DNA from: Duganella sp. OV510
Lineage (GTDB): Bacteria; Pseudomonadota; Gammaproteobacteria; Burkholderiales; Burkholderiaceae_D
Length of the DNA: 64,000 bases
Direction: 5' to 3'
Assembly (NCBI RefSeq): GCF_900100205.1
Contig: NZ_FNEQ01000010.1
Span: forward strand, 186,001-250,000
The notes under the pieces were generated by a model. The model saw only the letters and a list, made by a program, of their open reading frames with translations, made no database searches and had not been told where the DNA came from. Shown here one piece after another: positions 7,683 through 16,822 of this stretch. A program made the position numbers and the translations under genes. The number at the start of each line of letters is the position of its first letter. Within the stretch, counting starts at the first letter, position 1.

Positions 7683-10139
7683 TTACGCCGTCGCGTGGCG
7701 CACGTATTTCTCCAGCCATGCATTGGTCTCGTACAGCATGTGCAGGATGGATTCGCGCGCGCGGTAAGCGTGCGATTCGTTCGGCAGCATCACCAGCCGC
7801 GCGGTGCCGCCCAGGCCCTTGATGGCCTGGAACATGCGCTCGCTCTGCAAGGGAAAAGTACCGGAGTTGCTGTCCTCGGCGCCGTGGATCAGCAGCATCG
7901 CATCCTTGATCTTGTCGGCGTTATTAAACGGTGACATCGCCTGATACACCGCCGGCGCCTGCCAGAACGGGCGTTCTTCCGACTGGAAGCCGAACGGCGT
8001 CAGCGTGCGATTGTAGGCGCCGCTGCGCGCGATCCCGGCCTTGAACAAGCGCGTATGCGCCAGCAGATTACCGGTCATGAAAGCGCCATACGAATGCCCG
8101 CCGATGGCGATGCGATGGCGGTCGGCGACACCACGCCGCACTACTTCCTCGACTGCCGCTTCGGCCGACGCCACCAGCTGCGGCAGATAGGTATCGTTAG
8201 GTTCCTCGTCACCGCTGCCGACAATCGGGAACGACGGATTGTCCAGCACCGCATAGCCCATCGCCAGGAAAGCCGCCGGCCCCCAATAGCTGACGGCGTT
8301 GAAGCGGTACGGCGAGCCGGTGGTCTGGCTGGCTGCGCCGGCAGACTTGAACTCCTGCGGATACGCCCACATCAGCATCGGCAGCGGGCCATCGCGCGCC
8401 GCATCATAGGCCGGCGGCAGCATCAGCGTCGCAGTCAGCTCCACGCCATCCTCGCGTGGATAGCGGATCTGCTCCTTCGCCACATCCTTCAGTTGCGGCG
8501 TGGGATGCGGGTAGTGCGTCAGCGCGGTCAGTTGCTGGCCTTCCTGCTTGCTCAGGTCACGCAGATAATAATTCGGCCGTTCGGTGGGCGATTCGCGCGT
8601 GGTGAGCAGCAGCGTGCCGTCATCATTCAGCACCGCCGCCACGTTTTCGAAATAGGGCGCAGCGCTCTGGAACAGGCGTTCCTTCTGCCGCGTGGTGAGG
8701 CTCAGACGGTCGATGAACGGGCGGTCGCCTTCGGGCGTCGCTCCCGCTCCATCCAGCAGCACCGTCGTGCCGGGGCCGATCAGCAGGCGCGGAAAGCCGT
8801 TGGCGTCGGCGCGCATCACCGGCGAGCCGGGGCTGTTGTAACGGTCCTCGTAGGAGCCGGAATGGATCAGCTCCGGCGGCGTTGAAAGATGGCCAGGCTC
8901 GATCATCCACTGCTTGTAGGCGCGCGTCTTGTGCCAGCGCTCATTAATCAGCGCGACGTCGTCGCGGCCCCAGGCGATGCCGGCATAGCGCATCGTCAGC
9001 CGCGCCAGCACCAGCGGCGGTTCGCGGAATGGCGCCGCTTGCAGCATCACCAGGTCGCGTATGCCATCGATCACCTCGCGCGCCGGATCGCCGCCGTCCT
9101 GCGCCTCCGCCCACGCCAGACTGGCCGGCGCGTCGGCGCGCCAAGATACATGGCGCACGCCTTCGGACACCGCGTCATTCCCCTGCGGCAGCCCCTCCTC
9201 CAGCGGCAGGTTGGCCACCGTGTGCACCACATCGCCGTGCAGGTCGCGCACCTCCACCCGCTCGCCAAAACTGGACACTGGCACGATGTAGGAATATGGG
9301 CGCGTAATGCTCTGCGTCAGGATGTATGCACCGTTCGGCGAAATCGACGTGCGCGAGTATTGTCCCGGCGCGCCCACCAGCTGCGTCTTGCCGTGCAGGT
9401 CGACGATCGCCATCTGCACCGTGATGTAGTATTCGAACAGGCGTGCGTCGTCCTCGTTTTTCAGCAGGTCCTGATAGGTGCGCAGTTGCCGCACATGGCC
9501 GTCCGAGGTGGAGTCCTGCTCGATCGGCCCGGACGGAATGCCGCTGCCCGCCGGCGCCTTGCCAATGCCGCCCGGACGCCAATGCACCAGCAAGCCGCTG
9601 CTGTCCGGCAGCCAGTTGAAACCGCGCGTCAGCACCGCCGACAAGGGCTGCGGCGACAGCTTGCGTGCCTTGCGCTCGGCGATATCGACCACCCACAGCT
9701 CCACCGATCCCCGTTCGCCCCTCAGTGCCACATGCGAGAACGCCAGGTAGCGCTGGTCCGGCGACCAGCTCAGGTCCGACAGGCGCAAGCCGCGCGGCAG
9801 ACCGCGTATGCGGCTCTCCTTGCGTGTCGCCACATCGAGGAAAGACAAATCGGTGCCGAACGAAAAACGCGACGAAGAAAAGGTGCGTGGATTGATCCGC
9901 AAGCCGGCCAGCTTCAATTCCGGCTGCGCCACTTCGGCGATGCCGGGCAGCGCCGGCGTCTGCACCACGGCGATGAGATCGCGCTGCGGGCTAAGGCTCA
10001 GCGCCGGTGCGCGCGCAGCATCGACAATCGCCTGCAAGGCAGCGGGAGGCAGGCGGTAGCCGCCCTCCTGGGCGCCGGTTTGCGGCGAGGCGGCCATCAG
10101 GCCAAGGTTCAACGGCAGCACGGATAAAGGTTTGTTCAT
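7683..10139 (-). CDS. S9 (prolyl oligopeptidase) family serine peptidase
   Basis: 818 aa. The N-terminal two thirds form a beta-propeller-type domain (WSPDQRYLAF-like repeats); the C-terminal third is an alpha/beta hydrolase. The nucleophile is Ser683 in GGHSYGAF, with Asp756 (IHGAEDS) and His790 (NESHAY) completing the triad. Similar proteins are annotated as acyl-peptide hydrolases or glutamyl-type S9 aminopeptidases. The N-terminus (MNKPLSVLPLNLG...) is only weakly hydrophobic, so export is uncertain. The start is supported by AAAGGA eight bases upstream. A TTGACA hexamer on the same strand (10180-10185) may belong to its promoter, but no good -10 was found. Divergent from the membrane-protein gene at 10233. 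Confidence 0.85.
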   Translation of the reverse strand: MNKPLSVLPLNLGLMAASPQTGAQEGGYRLPPAALQAIVDAARAPALSLSPQRDLIAVVQTPALPGIAEVAQPELKLAGLRINPRTFSSSRFSFGTDLSFLDVATRKESRIRGLPRGLRLSDLSWSPDQRYLAFSHVALRGERGSVELWVVDIAERKARKLSPQPLSAVLTRGFNWLPDSSGLLVHWRPGGIGKAPAGSGIPSGPIEQDSTSDGHVRQLRTYQDLLKNEDDARLFEYYITVQMAIVDLHGKTQLVGAPGQYSRTSISPNGAYILTQSITRPYSYIVPVSSFGERVEVRDLHGDVVHTVANLPLEEGLPQGNDAVSEGVRHVSWRADAPASLAWAEAQDGGDPAREVIDGIRDLVMLQAAPFREPPLVLARLTMRYAGIAWGRDDVALINERWHKTRAYKQWMIEPGHLSTPPELIHSGSYEDRYNSPGSPVMRADANGFPRLLIGPGTTVLLDGAGATPEGDRPFIDRLSLTTRQKERLFQSAAPYFENVAAVLNDDGTLLLTTRESPTERPNYYLRDLSKQEGQQLTALTHYPHPTPQLKDVAKEQIRYPREDGVELTATLMLPPAYDAARDGPLPMLMWAYPQEFKSAGAASQTTGSPYRFNAVSYWGPAAFLAMGYAVLDNPSFPIVGSGDEEPNDTYLPQLVASAEAAVEEVVRRGVADRHRIAIGGHSYGAFMTGNLLAHTRLFKAGIARSGAYNRTLTPFGFQSEERPFWQAPAVYQAMSPFNNADKIKDAMLLIHGAEDSNSGTFPLQSERMFQAIKGLGGTARLVMLPNESHAYRARESILHMLYETNAWLEKYVRHATA

Positions 10140-10232
10140 GGATGTCCTTTCGGTCCAGTTTGCTTATGCTAGCCTTGATTGTCAATCCGTGCCGTACAAT
10201 CACAGTTTTCAGATTTCGCATCCGGACACATT

Positions 10233-10766
10233 ATGGAAATGACCACAATCGTATTGCTGTTGCTCGTGCCACTGGCAGTCTGGCGCATCTATTCGCGCCT
10301 GAAGGTCGTGCTGGGCCGCACCAAGTCCGAGCTGTGGCGCCACTACGCCACGCTGGCGGTGATGGTGGTGATGCTGCTGGTCGTGGCGGTCAACACCCTC
10401 GGCAACTGGACCGCACTGGCGGCGTTGCTGGCGGGCGCTGTGGTGGGCGGCCTGCTGGGCCAGATGAGCATGAAGAAAAGCCGCCTGGAGAACCGTGCCG
10501 AAGGCTTCTTCTATACCCAGGAACGCCGCCTTGGCCTGCTGGTCATCATGCTGTTCGTCAGCCGCCTGATCTACCGCCTGTTCGAGGCCTACCTGCACAT
10601 GCACAATGGCTTGGCGCTTGATCCGGACTTCCTCGGCCAGCCGCTCACCGCCTGGCTGTTTGGCCTGCTGGCCGGCTTCTATGGCGTCTACGCCACACTG
10701 CTGATTCAATGGCGCCGCACACAGAAACCGGTGCCGCGTCCGATTGATATTTTCGACATCAAGTAA
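10233..10766 (+). CDS. Four- to five-helix inner-membrane protein of unknown function
   Basis: 177 aa from the ATG at 10233; a second ATG follows two codons later. Hydrophobic segments lie at about residues 3-18, 44-62, 65-78, 105-122 and 143-160, with charged loops (MKKSRLENRAEG) between them. The layout resembles the CcdC/DUF1453 type of small integral membrane protein, but no diagnostic motif was recognised. It is followed by a perfect 22-bp palindrome and the 75-aa gene. Function unknown. Confidence 0.65.
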   Translation: MEMTTIVLLLLVPLAVWRIYSRLKVVLGRTKSELWRHYATLAVMVVMLLVVAVNTLGNWTALAALLAGAVVGGLLGQMSMKKSRLENRAEGFFYTQERRLGLLVIMLFVSRLIYRLFEAYLHMHNGLALDPDFLGQPLTAWLFGLLAGFYGVYATLLIQWRRTQKPVPRPIDIFDIK

Positions 10767-10785
10767 GCGACAAGTGCTATCTTTG

Positions 10786-10807
10786 AATCTGCCGCATGCG
10801 GCAGATT
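10786..10807. repeat. Perfect 22-bp palindrome between two genes
   Basis: The 11-base arm AATCTGCCGCA is followed immediately by its exact reverse complement. As RNA it would give a 9-bp stem with a CAUG loop, followed by only a weak U-tract (UUAU). It lies 19 bp after the stop of the membrane-protein gene and 15 bp before the ATG of the 75-aa gene, so it may be a terminator for the first or an operator/leader element for the second. Confidence 0.6.
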
Positions 10808-10822
10808 TATGAGGGTATTGTC

Positions 10823-11050
10823 ATGAGCACGACGCAGCAACAGCTTGCGGTTTACGACTTTTACACCAAAACCATCAAGAGCACCATCGGCCTGCGGGGT
10901 TTCACCTTGCAACTCAAGGTGGAAAAAGCCGCCACGCTGGACGAGCTGCGCCAGCTGCGCGATCCCTATGTCGAAGCCGTGCAAAAAGCAAAGGGCCGCG
11001 ACAAGGCGGCCCTTCTGGCGGAACAGCTGGATCAGCTGCTCGATAATTAG
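10823..11050 (+). CDS. Small conserved-looking hypothetical protein, 75 aa
   Basis: The start MSTTQQQLAVYDF is chosen because GAGGG lies about 8 nt upstream. The product is soluble, mostly helical and charged (TLDELRQLRDPYVEAVQKAKGRDKAALLAEQLDQLLDN), with no signal peptide, membrane segment or recognised domain. The stop overlaps the stop of the convergent SMC gene (TTAG at 11047-11050). A hairpin inside its last 20 codons probably serves as terminator for the opposite strand. Function unknown. Confidence 0.6.
   Translation: MSTTQQQLAVYDFYTKTIKSTIGLRGFTLQLKVEKAATLDELRQLRDPYVEAVQKAKGRDKAALLAEQLDQLLDN
10981..11014 (-). terminator. Probable Rho-independent terminator of the SMC operon, inside a convergent gene
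   Basis: Read on the minus strand, AAGGGCCGC, a 6-base loop and GCGGCCCTT form a perfect 9-bp stem, followed by TGCTTTTTGC. It lies 33 bases beyond the SMC gene stop and is embedded in the C-terminal codons of the 75-aa gene on the other strand. Confidence 0.55.
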
Positions 11051-13878
11051 GCAGCCTTCGCGTCCTCTTTCTGACGGCGTTGCAGCACGAAGATAGGCTG
11101 CGCCCACTCCGTATCCTTCTTCTTTTTGCTCGTGATGAGCGTCAGTTCCGAAGGATCGTAGACGTCGGTATTGTGCGTCAGCGGTGTCGTCATCAGGTAC
11201 TGCGCGTCGGTATTCTTCAGGAACTCGCCGACCAGCTGGATGTTGCGGATATCCAGGTGGGCGAACGGTTCGTCGATGAACACGAAGCCGCCGGAGCCTT
11301 CTTCCGACTTCAGCAAGCCAATCAGCAGCACCAGCGATTTCATCACCTGCTGGCCACCCGACGCTTCACCATCGTTCATGCCGATCACACCCTTGCCGTC
11401 GAACTTGAAGCGCACATGCAGACCGGCTTGCGCCAGTTGCACATCGTCGTTCTCCAGTCGCACCGGATCGGCGCTGACCTCGATGCCGGCCAGCTGGCCC
11501 AGCTCCTTGATGTTGGCGGCGTAGGTCTTGATGGTGTAGCGCAGACGCTCCATGTAGGCGCCGCGCGCATTGCCGGTGGCCTCGATGGCGCGATTGTTCT
11601 GATAGCGGCGCTCCTCGGTTTCCGACTGGCGCGAATGCAGCTGGTCGTTGAGGCGCTGGTACTGGTCGATCACCGTGGCGTCCAGTTCCCAGTCGCTGCG
11701 CGACAGGCTGGCTTCGAGGCTGTGGATACGCAGATTGACCTGGTGGGCATTCTGGTGTTCCTTGACCAGTGCGGCGCGGCGCGCGGGACGGCGCCAGCCT
11801 TGCGGCAGGTGGCGCCACGCCTTGCGCAGCGCGGCCAGCACTTGGGCATGGTCGGCACGCTGCTCCAGCGCGCGCTTGTGATTCAGGCGCATGCCGGCTT
11901 CCGCTTCCGACAGCGCGAAGCGGGCGTTCTGCCAGGTGGTGTCGGCGCGGGTGCGCGTGACCACGGCAGTCTTGATCAGGTTTTGCAGCTCACCCAGTCG
12001 CGCGCCCACTTCGCCGCGCTCGGAGCGCAGCGGCACGGCGTTGCGCGAAGCATCATCGAATTCCTCTGCGCGCGCGCCCAGTTCCTTGGCGGCGTCAACG
12101 CCGGCCAGGCGGGTTTTCAGCGAGCTGATTTCCGTCGCCAGCTTGGACACTTGCAGCGTCAGCTGATCTTCCTGCGCTTCCAGCGCCGGCAGCGAACGCT
12201 GGATCGCTTCCATCCGCTGCGAGCGGCCAGCGGAGCCGAAGCGGTAGCGCGAAGCTTCCACAAACAGCGAGCGGCCACCGCGACGTTCGCGGTGATAGGC
12301 TTCCGGCGTGATCCACTCTTCGTGGCTGCCCAGCTTGGCGCCGAGATCCACGCTGTCCACCTTGGTGATGCGCGACAGCTGTTCCACCAGCCACGCCGGC
12401 ACCTTGGCCGAGAAATTCACCACCGACATCAGCGAGTTGTCCTTGATGGTCGGCGCGTGCACCAGATCCGGCACGATGAAGTGGCGATAGCGCTCCTTCT
12501 CCGCCAGGCGGTAGGCGGCAGCGGCGTCGGACGATTTATCCAGCAGCACCACCGAGGCATAGCCGGACAGCACGCCCTCAACGGCGCCCTGCCACTTCGG
12601 ATCGGTGACTTCGACGATATCCGACAGCATGGCGTGGCCGATGCCGGCGTCGTTCAGCACTTTGCGCATGGCGCGCTGCGCTTCCGGTTCCGGCATCGCG
12701 GTCTTGCCTTGCAAGGCGGAGATGGTCGACAGCTCGCCGGCGATTTTCGAGGCGATGGCGTCGCGCGCGGTACGCTGGCGCGCCAGTTCGATTTCTTTTT
12801 CCTGCAGCGTCTTCGCCACTTCGGCCAGGTCCGAACCGGAATCCGAGGCCAGCTTCTCCAGGCGCAGCTTCTGTTCCAACAGACTTTCCAGCGGTTTCAG
12901 CTTGGTGTTGATCTGCGTCAGGCGCGATTGCAGCGCGGTCGATTCCTGCTCCAGCACCGTCTCATGCGCTTGCGCATCCGACAGCGCTTTGGCCTGTGCG
13001 GCCAGCATCGAGCGCTTGTCGGCCAGTTGCGCGTCGGCCTGCATCAGCGGCTTGCGCGCTTCGCGCAGCTGGCGGCTGATGTTGGCGTTCTTCTCGCGCA
13101 CCTCGTGATATTCCAGCGACGGCAGCACTTCCTCTTGCAGGTTGCGGCGCTCCTTGTTCAGGTCTTCCCACTGGTGGTAGTTGGCGACGCGCAGGCGCAG
13201 GCCTTCCAGATTGGTCTTGGAAGCTTCCAGTTCCGCTTCAAAGCGTTTCAGTTCCGTCTCGGTGTCACGCTGGTGGCGCTTGGCTTCATCGTACGCGTCC
13301 AGCACTTCCTTGTCGCCGAACACCTGGAACACCAGGTCCAGCAACTGGCGCGGCGCGTATTCGCACAGCTTGTCGGTTTCGCCCTGCTCCAGCGCCAGAA
13401 CTTTGGCCATGGCCGGCGACAGGCCGGCGTTCGCCAGGCGCTTGCGATAGTTCTCCACACCGAGCCACTCGTTGCCTGCTTCACCGATGTCTTCGATCTG
13501 CACGTTACCAGGACGCATCAGGTACTGGCGCTTCCAGTCGCCGCCGTTCTTCTGGATCTGGCAGAACAGCGTGACTTCGTCGTCGCTGAAGAAACCGGAG
13601 CTGCGGAACGGACGGTTGGACAACTGGCGGCCCATCGGCTTGTTGTCCACCACGGCGCGCAGCCAGGCGGTCTGCTGGCCGCTGTGGCGCGCATAATGTT
13701 TATACGTGCGGCCCATCGAGCAATCGAGGCCGAACAGCGTGCGCAGCGCATCCAGTAAGGTGGTCTTGCCGGAGCCGTTCTGGCCGGCGATGGTGATGAT
13801 CTTGGCGTCCAGCGGGATATTCTTGATGCGTTGCCAGTAATCCCAGTGGACCAGTTCTAGCGATTTGATATGAAACAT
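11047..13878 (-). CDS. SMC-like ATPase, MksB-type condensin subunit
   Basis: 943 aa. Walker A GQNGSGKT at residues 32-39; two long charged coiled-coil arms (about 195-390 and 540-760) flank a hinge-like region (about 400-530, WQGAVEGVLSGYASVVLLD). An ABC signature-like SGGQ is near residues 840-843 and Walker B with catalytic acid (FVFIDE) ends at Glu870, followed by the D-loop AHLD. The size fits MksB (far shorter than MukB), and it is third in an operon with a winged-helix and a kleisin-like gene, three bases after the former. It probably loads on DNA for chromosome organisation or plasmid exclusion. Membership of the Mks family rather than another SMC clade is inferred. Confidence 0.75.
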   Translation of the reverse strand: MFHIKSLELVHWDYWQRIKNIPLDAKIITIAGQNGSGKTTLLDALRTLFGLDCSMGRTYKHYARHSGQQTAWLRAVVDNKPMGRQLSNRPFRSSGFFSDDEVTLFCQIQKNGGDWKRQYLMRPGNVQIEDIGEAGNEWLGVENYRKRLANAGLSPAMAKVLALEQGETDKLCEYAPRQLLDLVFQVFGDKEVLDAYDEAKRHQRDTETELKRFEAELEASKTNLEGLRLRVANYHQWEDLNKERRNLQEEVLPSLEYHEVREKNANISRQLREARKPLMQADAQLADKRSMLAAQAKALSDAQAHETVLEQESTALQSRLTQINTKLKPLESLLEQKLRLEKLASDSGSDLAEVAKTLQEKEIELARQRTARDAIASKIAGELSTISALQGKTAMPEPEAQRAMRKVLNDAGIGHAMLSDIVEVTDPKWQGAVEGVLSGYASVVLLDKSSDAAAAYRLAEKERYRHFIVPDLVHAPTIKDNSLMSVVNFSAKVPAWLVEQLSRITKVDSVDLGAKLGSHEEWITPEAYHRERRGGRSLFVEASRYRFGSAGRSQRMEAIQRSLPALEAQEDQLTLQVSKLATEISSLKTRLAGVDAAKELGARAEEFDDASRNAVPLRSERGEVGARLGELQNLIKTAVVTRTRADTTWQNARFALSEAEAGMRLNHKRALEQRADHAQVLAALRKAWRHLPQGWRRPARRAALVKEHQNAHQVNLRIHSLEASLSRSDWELDATVIDQYQRLNDQLHSRQSETEERRYQNNRAIEATGNARGAYMERLRYTIKTYAANIKELGQLAGIEVSADPVRLENDDVQLAQAGLHVRFKFDGKGVIGMNDGEASGGQQVMKSLVLLIGLLKSEEGSGGFVFIDEPFAHLDIRNIQLVGEFLKNTDAQYLMTTPLTHNTDVYDPSELTLITSKKKKDTEWAQPIFVLQRRQKEDAKAA

Positions 13879-13881
13879 GGC

Positions 13882-14646
13882 TTAGTCCTTGGCTGGAGTG
13901 TCGTCAATGGGAGCAGGCGGCGGCGCGTCGAAGGCTGGCAGGATGTCTTCTTCGTCGTCGTTGGCGGCAGGCGCATCCACCGCAATCGGCGGCTCGCTGC
14001 GCGGCACGGCGACAATGGTCGGCGGCGAGCGCTTGAACACGTCGGCCAGCGCGCCGTTGACGATGCGCTCTTTCAGCAGATCGGTATCCATCAACAGGTC
14101 GAGCAGCGGGCCTTCGACGATGACGTCGCCACGGCGCTCGATGAAGCCCAGCTTGGACAGGATGCCGAGGTTCATGTCGAGACGCGTCTTCTTGCCCAGC
14201 TTGTCGCCGAAGTCGGCCAGCAGCGCCTTGTAGGCGATGCCGATCGACGTATCTTCCGCGCGCGGCAGCGGCTTCTCGTTGCCGAACATATCGTTCTGGT
14301 TGTCTTCCGCGTGCTGGTGGGTTTCCTGGCGTTCGCGTTTCGGCAGAATGATTTGCGCCCACAGCACCACCAGCAGCGCCACGCCATCGCGCGACAGACC
14401 GAAGTTGTTGTTCTGCCAGACGTCCTTGGCGCCGAAAATCTTCGGTTCGATATTGCGGTGCAGGGCAAGCGTCACGTGGTCGGCGTAGACGTTATCGAGC
14501 AGCTTGAGGCCAACGGCCAACAGGCGTGCGTCAACTTCGGTGCGGAACTGCTCGTCCGACAGCACACGCTTGACCAGTTTGTCGTCACGGCGCAGCGTCT
14601 GGTGCGACAGCAGGCGCGCAATCAGGATTTGTGCATCATCATTCAT
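13882..14646 (-). CDS. KITE/MksE-like winged-helix subunit of the SMC complex
   Basis: 254 aa. An all-helical N-terminus, a conserved-looking centre (NNNFGLSRDGVALLVVLWAQ) and a winged-helix-like segment (NLGILSKLGFIERRGDVIVE, about residues 165-190) precede a Pro/Ala/Asp-rich tail. In SMC complexes such a subunit bridges kleisin and ATPase heads. The ATG overlaps the stop of the upstream kleisin-like gene by 8 bases and the stop is 3 bases from the SMC start, so the three subunits are translated as a set. Assignment rests mainly on context, size and predicted winged helix. Confidence 0.6.
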   Translation of the reverse strand: MNDDAQILIARLLSHQTLRRDDKLVKRVLSDEQFRTEVDARLLAVGLKLLDNVYADHVTLALHRNIEPKIFGAKDVWQNNNFGLSRDGVALLVVLWAQIILPKRERQETHQHAEDNQNDMFGNEKPLPRAEDTSIGIAYKALLADFGDKLGKKTRLDMNLGILSKLGFIERRGDVIVEGPLLDLLMDTDLLKERIVNGALADVFKRSPPTIVAVPRSEPPIAVDAPAANDDEEDILPAFDAPPPAPIDDTPAKD

Positions 14647-16000
14647 CAGACTTGTCGCCTTCCGGATTCAAAGACAGGGTGAGGGAGGCCAGGGAGATCG
14701 CCGCGACTTCGAGGTCGGGCAACTGCACCATTTCATCTTGCGGCGAGAACTTCACCGGCAGGCGCGCCAGTGCGGCGGTGGCGCCTTGCAGGCGTGCTTC
14801 GTCGGCATCACCCAGCAGCGGCAGCAGCGAGGCGCGATATGAGGCCACGGCGAAGCTCGCCGGCAGCAGCGACTCGTGCGCCTGGATGGCTTTCGGCGCT
14901 TCCTCGGCGATACTCGGGAAATTGCCCAGCGCCGCGAAGTCGGACAGGCGCGCCAGCCAGTCGTCCAGCTCCTGCTGCATCGCAGGGCCGTCGCTGACGG
15001 TGGTGGGCGCGTCCTCGCCGGACGGCAGGCCATTGGATACGTTGGTGTTTACACGGTCGGCCATTAATTCAGTTTCTGCTACGTCTATCATTTCAGCGGG
15101 CGTCATGAACAGCGGGACTACCGGCTGGTCGATGGCGTCGGTGGCCAGCGAGGCCAGGTCTTCATGCTCCAGCAGCCAGCGCTTGATGTCGGTGGTGGAC
15201 AGGCCGGACTGGCCCAGGTGCACGCGCTGGCGCTCGATCTGGTTCAGCGCGCGCGAGAACATGCCCTGCATGTTGAGCAGCGCCGATTGCGCGCGGCCGA
15301 TGGCTTGCGCCGCCTTGTGCGTGGCGCTGTCGGCGTTTTCGTCGGTGGTGATGGCGCGCAGGATCTCCGAGCCCTTCTCCACCCAGTCGCACGCCATATG
15401 CCACTTGGCCTGCGAGGCGCGCAGGCGAAATTCCGAACCCGAGGCGATGGCGTCCGAGAACTCCTCGGTCAGCTCGACCAGGCGGCCCAGCAGGTGGTTC
15501 AGTTGGTCGACGGTGACGCCGCCCATCACCTGGGCGCCGGCCACCTGCGACAGCAGGAAGCCCATGTCCGAGCTGTCTTCTTCCTTGCCCAGCGCCAGCA
15601 GCGCGTCGATCGCCGACAGCACGTTGCGCGCCATCGGCGTGACGCGGTACACGGCCTGCTGCGCGTCCCACGCCAGCAGCTGGTTGGAGCGCAGGCGCAT
15701 CAGCACCGTCTCCAGCGATTCCGGCAACAGGTAGCCCAGGCGCGTGTTGATGTCGGCGCGGGTGAAACTCGGGGACGAGGTGTCGCCGGCCAGTTCGCGC
15801 AACACCAGCAGGCGTACCAGCACGCCATCGAAGCCGCCGTGGAACAGCGCCGTAAACACCTGTAGCAGCGGCTGCGCGCGCTTCAGGTGGTAGACCTGCT
15901 CGATCTCGTCGGCGGAAATGTGCGGCTGGAAGTGGGCCTGCAGGCTATCGGGTACTTGCTGCTGGTCCGGCGCGGCGTCACTTGTTGTAGGTTCAATCAT
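14639..16000 (-). CDS. Kleisin/MksF-like subunit of the SMC complex
   Basis: 453 aa from MIEPTTSDAAP; a GGCAAAG sits just upstream, and an in-frame start 15 codons earlier is less likely. The N-terminal 150 residues look like a winged-helix domain (FTRADINTRLGYLLPESLETV), the middle is a long helical region (ALNQIERQRVHLGQ), and the acidic C-terminal part could bind the ATPase heads. Gene order F-E-B matches the Pseudomonas mksFEB operon. No nuclease (MksG/JetD, Toprim) gene adjoins it. The 82 bp upstream hold a TACAAT hexamer, so it may have its own promoter or be read from the DUF3108 genes. Confidence 0.6.
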   Translation of the reverse strand: MIEPTTSDAAPDQQQVPDSLQAHFQPHISADEIEQVYHLKRAQPLLQVFTALFHGGFDGVLVRLLVLRELAGDTSSPSFTRADINTRLGYLLPESLETVLMRLRSNQLLAWDAQQAVYRVTPMARNVLSAIDALLALGKEEDSSDMGFLLSQVAGAQVMGGVTVDQLNHLLGRLVELTEEFSDAIASGSEFRLRASQAKWHMACDWVEKGSEILRAITTDENADSATHKAAQAIGRAQSALLNMQGMFSRALNQIERQRVHLGQSGLSTTDIKRWLLEHEDLASLATDAIDQPVVPLFMTPAEMIDVAETELMADRVNTNVSNGLPSGEDAPTTVSDGPAMQQELDDWLARLSDFAALGNFPSIAEEAPKAIQAHESLLPASFAVASYRASLLPLLGDADEARLQGATAALARLPVKFSPQDEMVQLPDLEVAAISLASLTLSLNPEGDKSDE

Positions 16001-16081
16001 TCTTTGCCATTCTGTGCTCCCCGTTATTGTATTTTTTACAAACAATTCTAGTTATCGCGGGGGCGTCAGTATAGCAGGAGC

Positions 16082-16822
16082 CTACTTCTTCACGACCTTT
16101 TCCAGTACCTGATCGACGAAGTCGCCGTCCGGGTCATTGAAGCGCACACGCACCGGATACCAGTCCATCGATGGCGCCAGCCACAGGTCGACCTGCTGGC
16201 CGGGCGACTTGGCCGGTGGTTCCTTCACCAGGTGCACGGCACTGACCTCGCCGGTGCCGATCTGGATGGTCTCGATTTTGATGACCTTGAAGTTCCACGC
16301 TTCGGCATCGCGGCGGCCGGCCACGAACATGCTGAATTCGCTGCCCGGCTTGAATTTGTCGGGCGTGGCGCGCGCGATCGCGGCCAGTTGCCACTGCGCG
16401 CTCAGGCGATCCTGCTCGCCCCCGATGATCGGGTAAGTGGTGTCGCTTTCAGTAAACGCAATGGTCTTGGTATCGCGCTTGAAGCTGGTGGTGTACGGGT
16501 CCTTGCGCAGGCGCTTCTCGTGGAAGGTCACCGGCGCCAAGCCGTAATCGTCGATTGCGCCGTCACTGTGGTTCTCCACCACCTTGCCGAAGATGGCGGC
16601 GCGGCTTTCGGCGGCGATCGAGTACTTGCCGTCGCCGGCGCGCCACTGCACGGTGGCCACGCCGTTCAGCGACAGGCCGCTTTGCTTGACCTTCAGGTTG
16701 TAGCTCAGGTCCGCCGACGGCGGCGGATTGGTCGGGCGCCTGGTGCTTGGATGTTCGGTGTCGGCGGCGTGTGCCGCAAAAGCCAGCAACAGCGTGGCGT
16801 ACAGAATGCTTGTTTTCTTCAT
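16082..16822 (-). CDS. DUF3108 secreted protein (second of a tandem pair)
   Basis: 246 aa with a clear signal peptide (MKKTSILYATLLLAFAAHA, cleavage after AHA). The body follows the DUF3108 pattern: a beta-rich domain starting LSYNLKVKQSGLSLNGVATV, then YGLAPVTFHEKR and a C-terminal DLWLAPSMDWYPVRVRF. Such proteins are periplasmic and of unknown role. The ATG overlaps the TGA of the upstream paralogue (ATGA), indicating duplication and translational coupling. The usual YSIAAES and WYPVR segments are intact. Confidence 0.8.
   Translation of the reverse strand: MKKTSILYATLLLAFAAHAADTEHPSTRRPTNPPPSADLSYNLKVKQSGLSLNGVATVQWRAGDGKYSIAAESRAAIFGKVVENHSDGAIDDYGLAPVTFHEKRLRKDPYTTSFKRDTKTIAFTESDTTYPIIGGEQDRLSAQWQLAAIARATPDKFKPGSEFSMFVAGRRDAEAWNFKVIKIETIQIGTGEVSAVHLVKEPPAKSPGQQVDLWLAPSMDWYPVRVRFNDPDGDFVDQVLEKVVKK

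Noticed and set aside
11080..13758. 892-codon open frame antisense to the SMC gene
   Set aside because: Composition is typical antisense shadow (Gln/Arg/His/Leu), with no motifs, and the opposite strand has clear SMC motifs.
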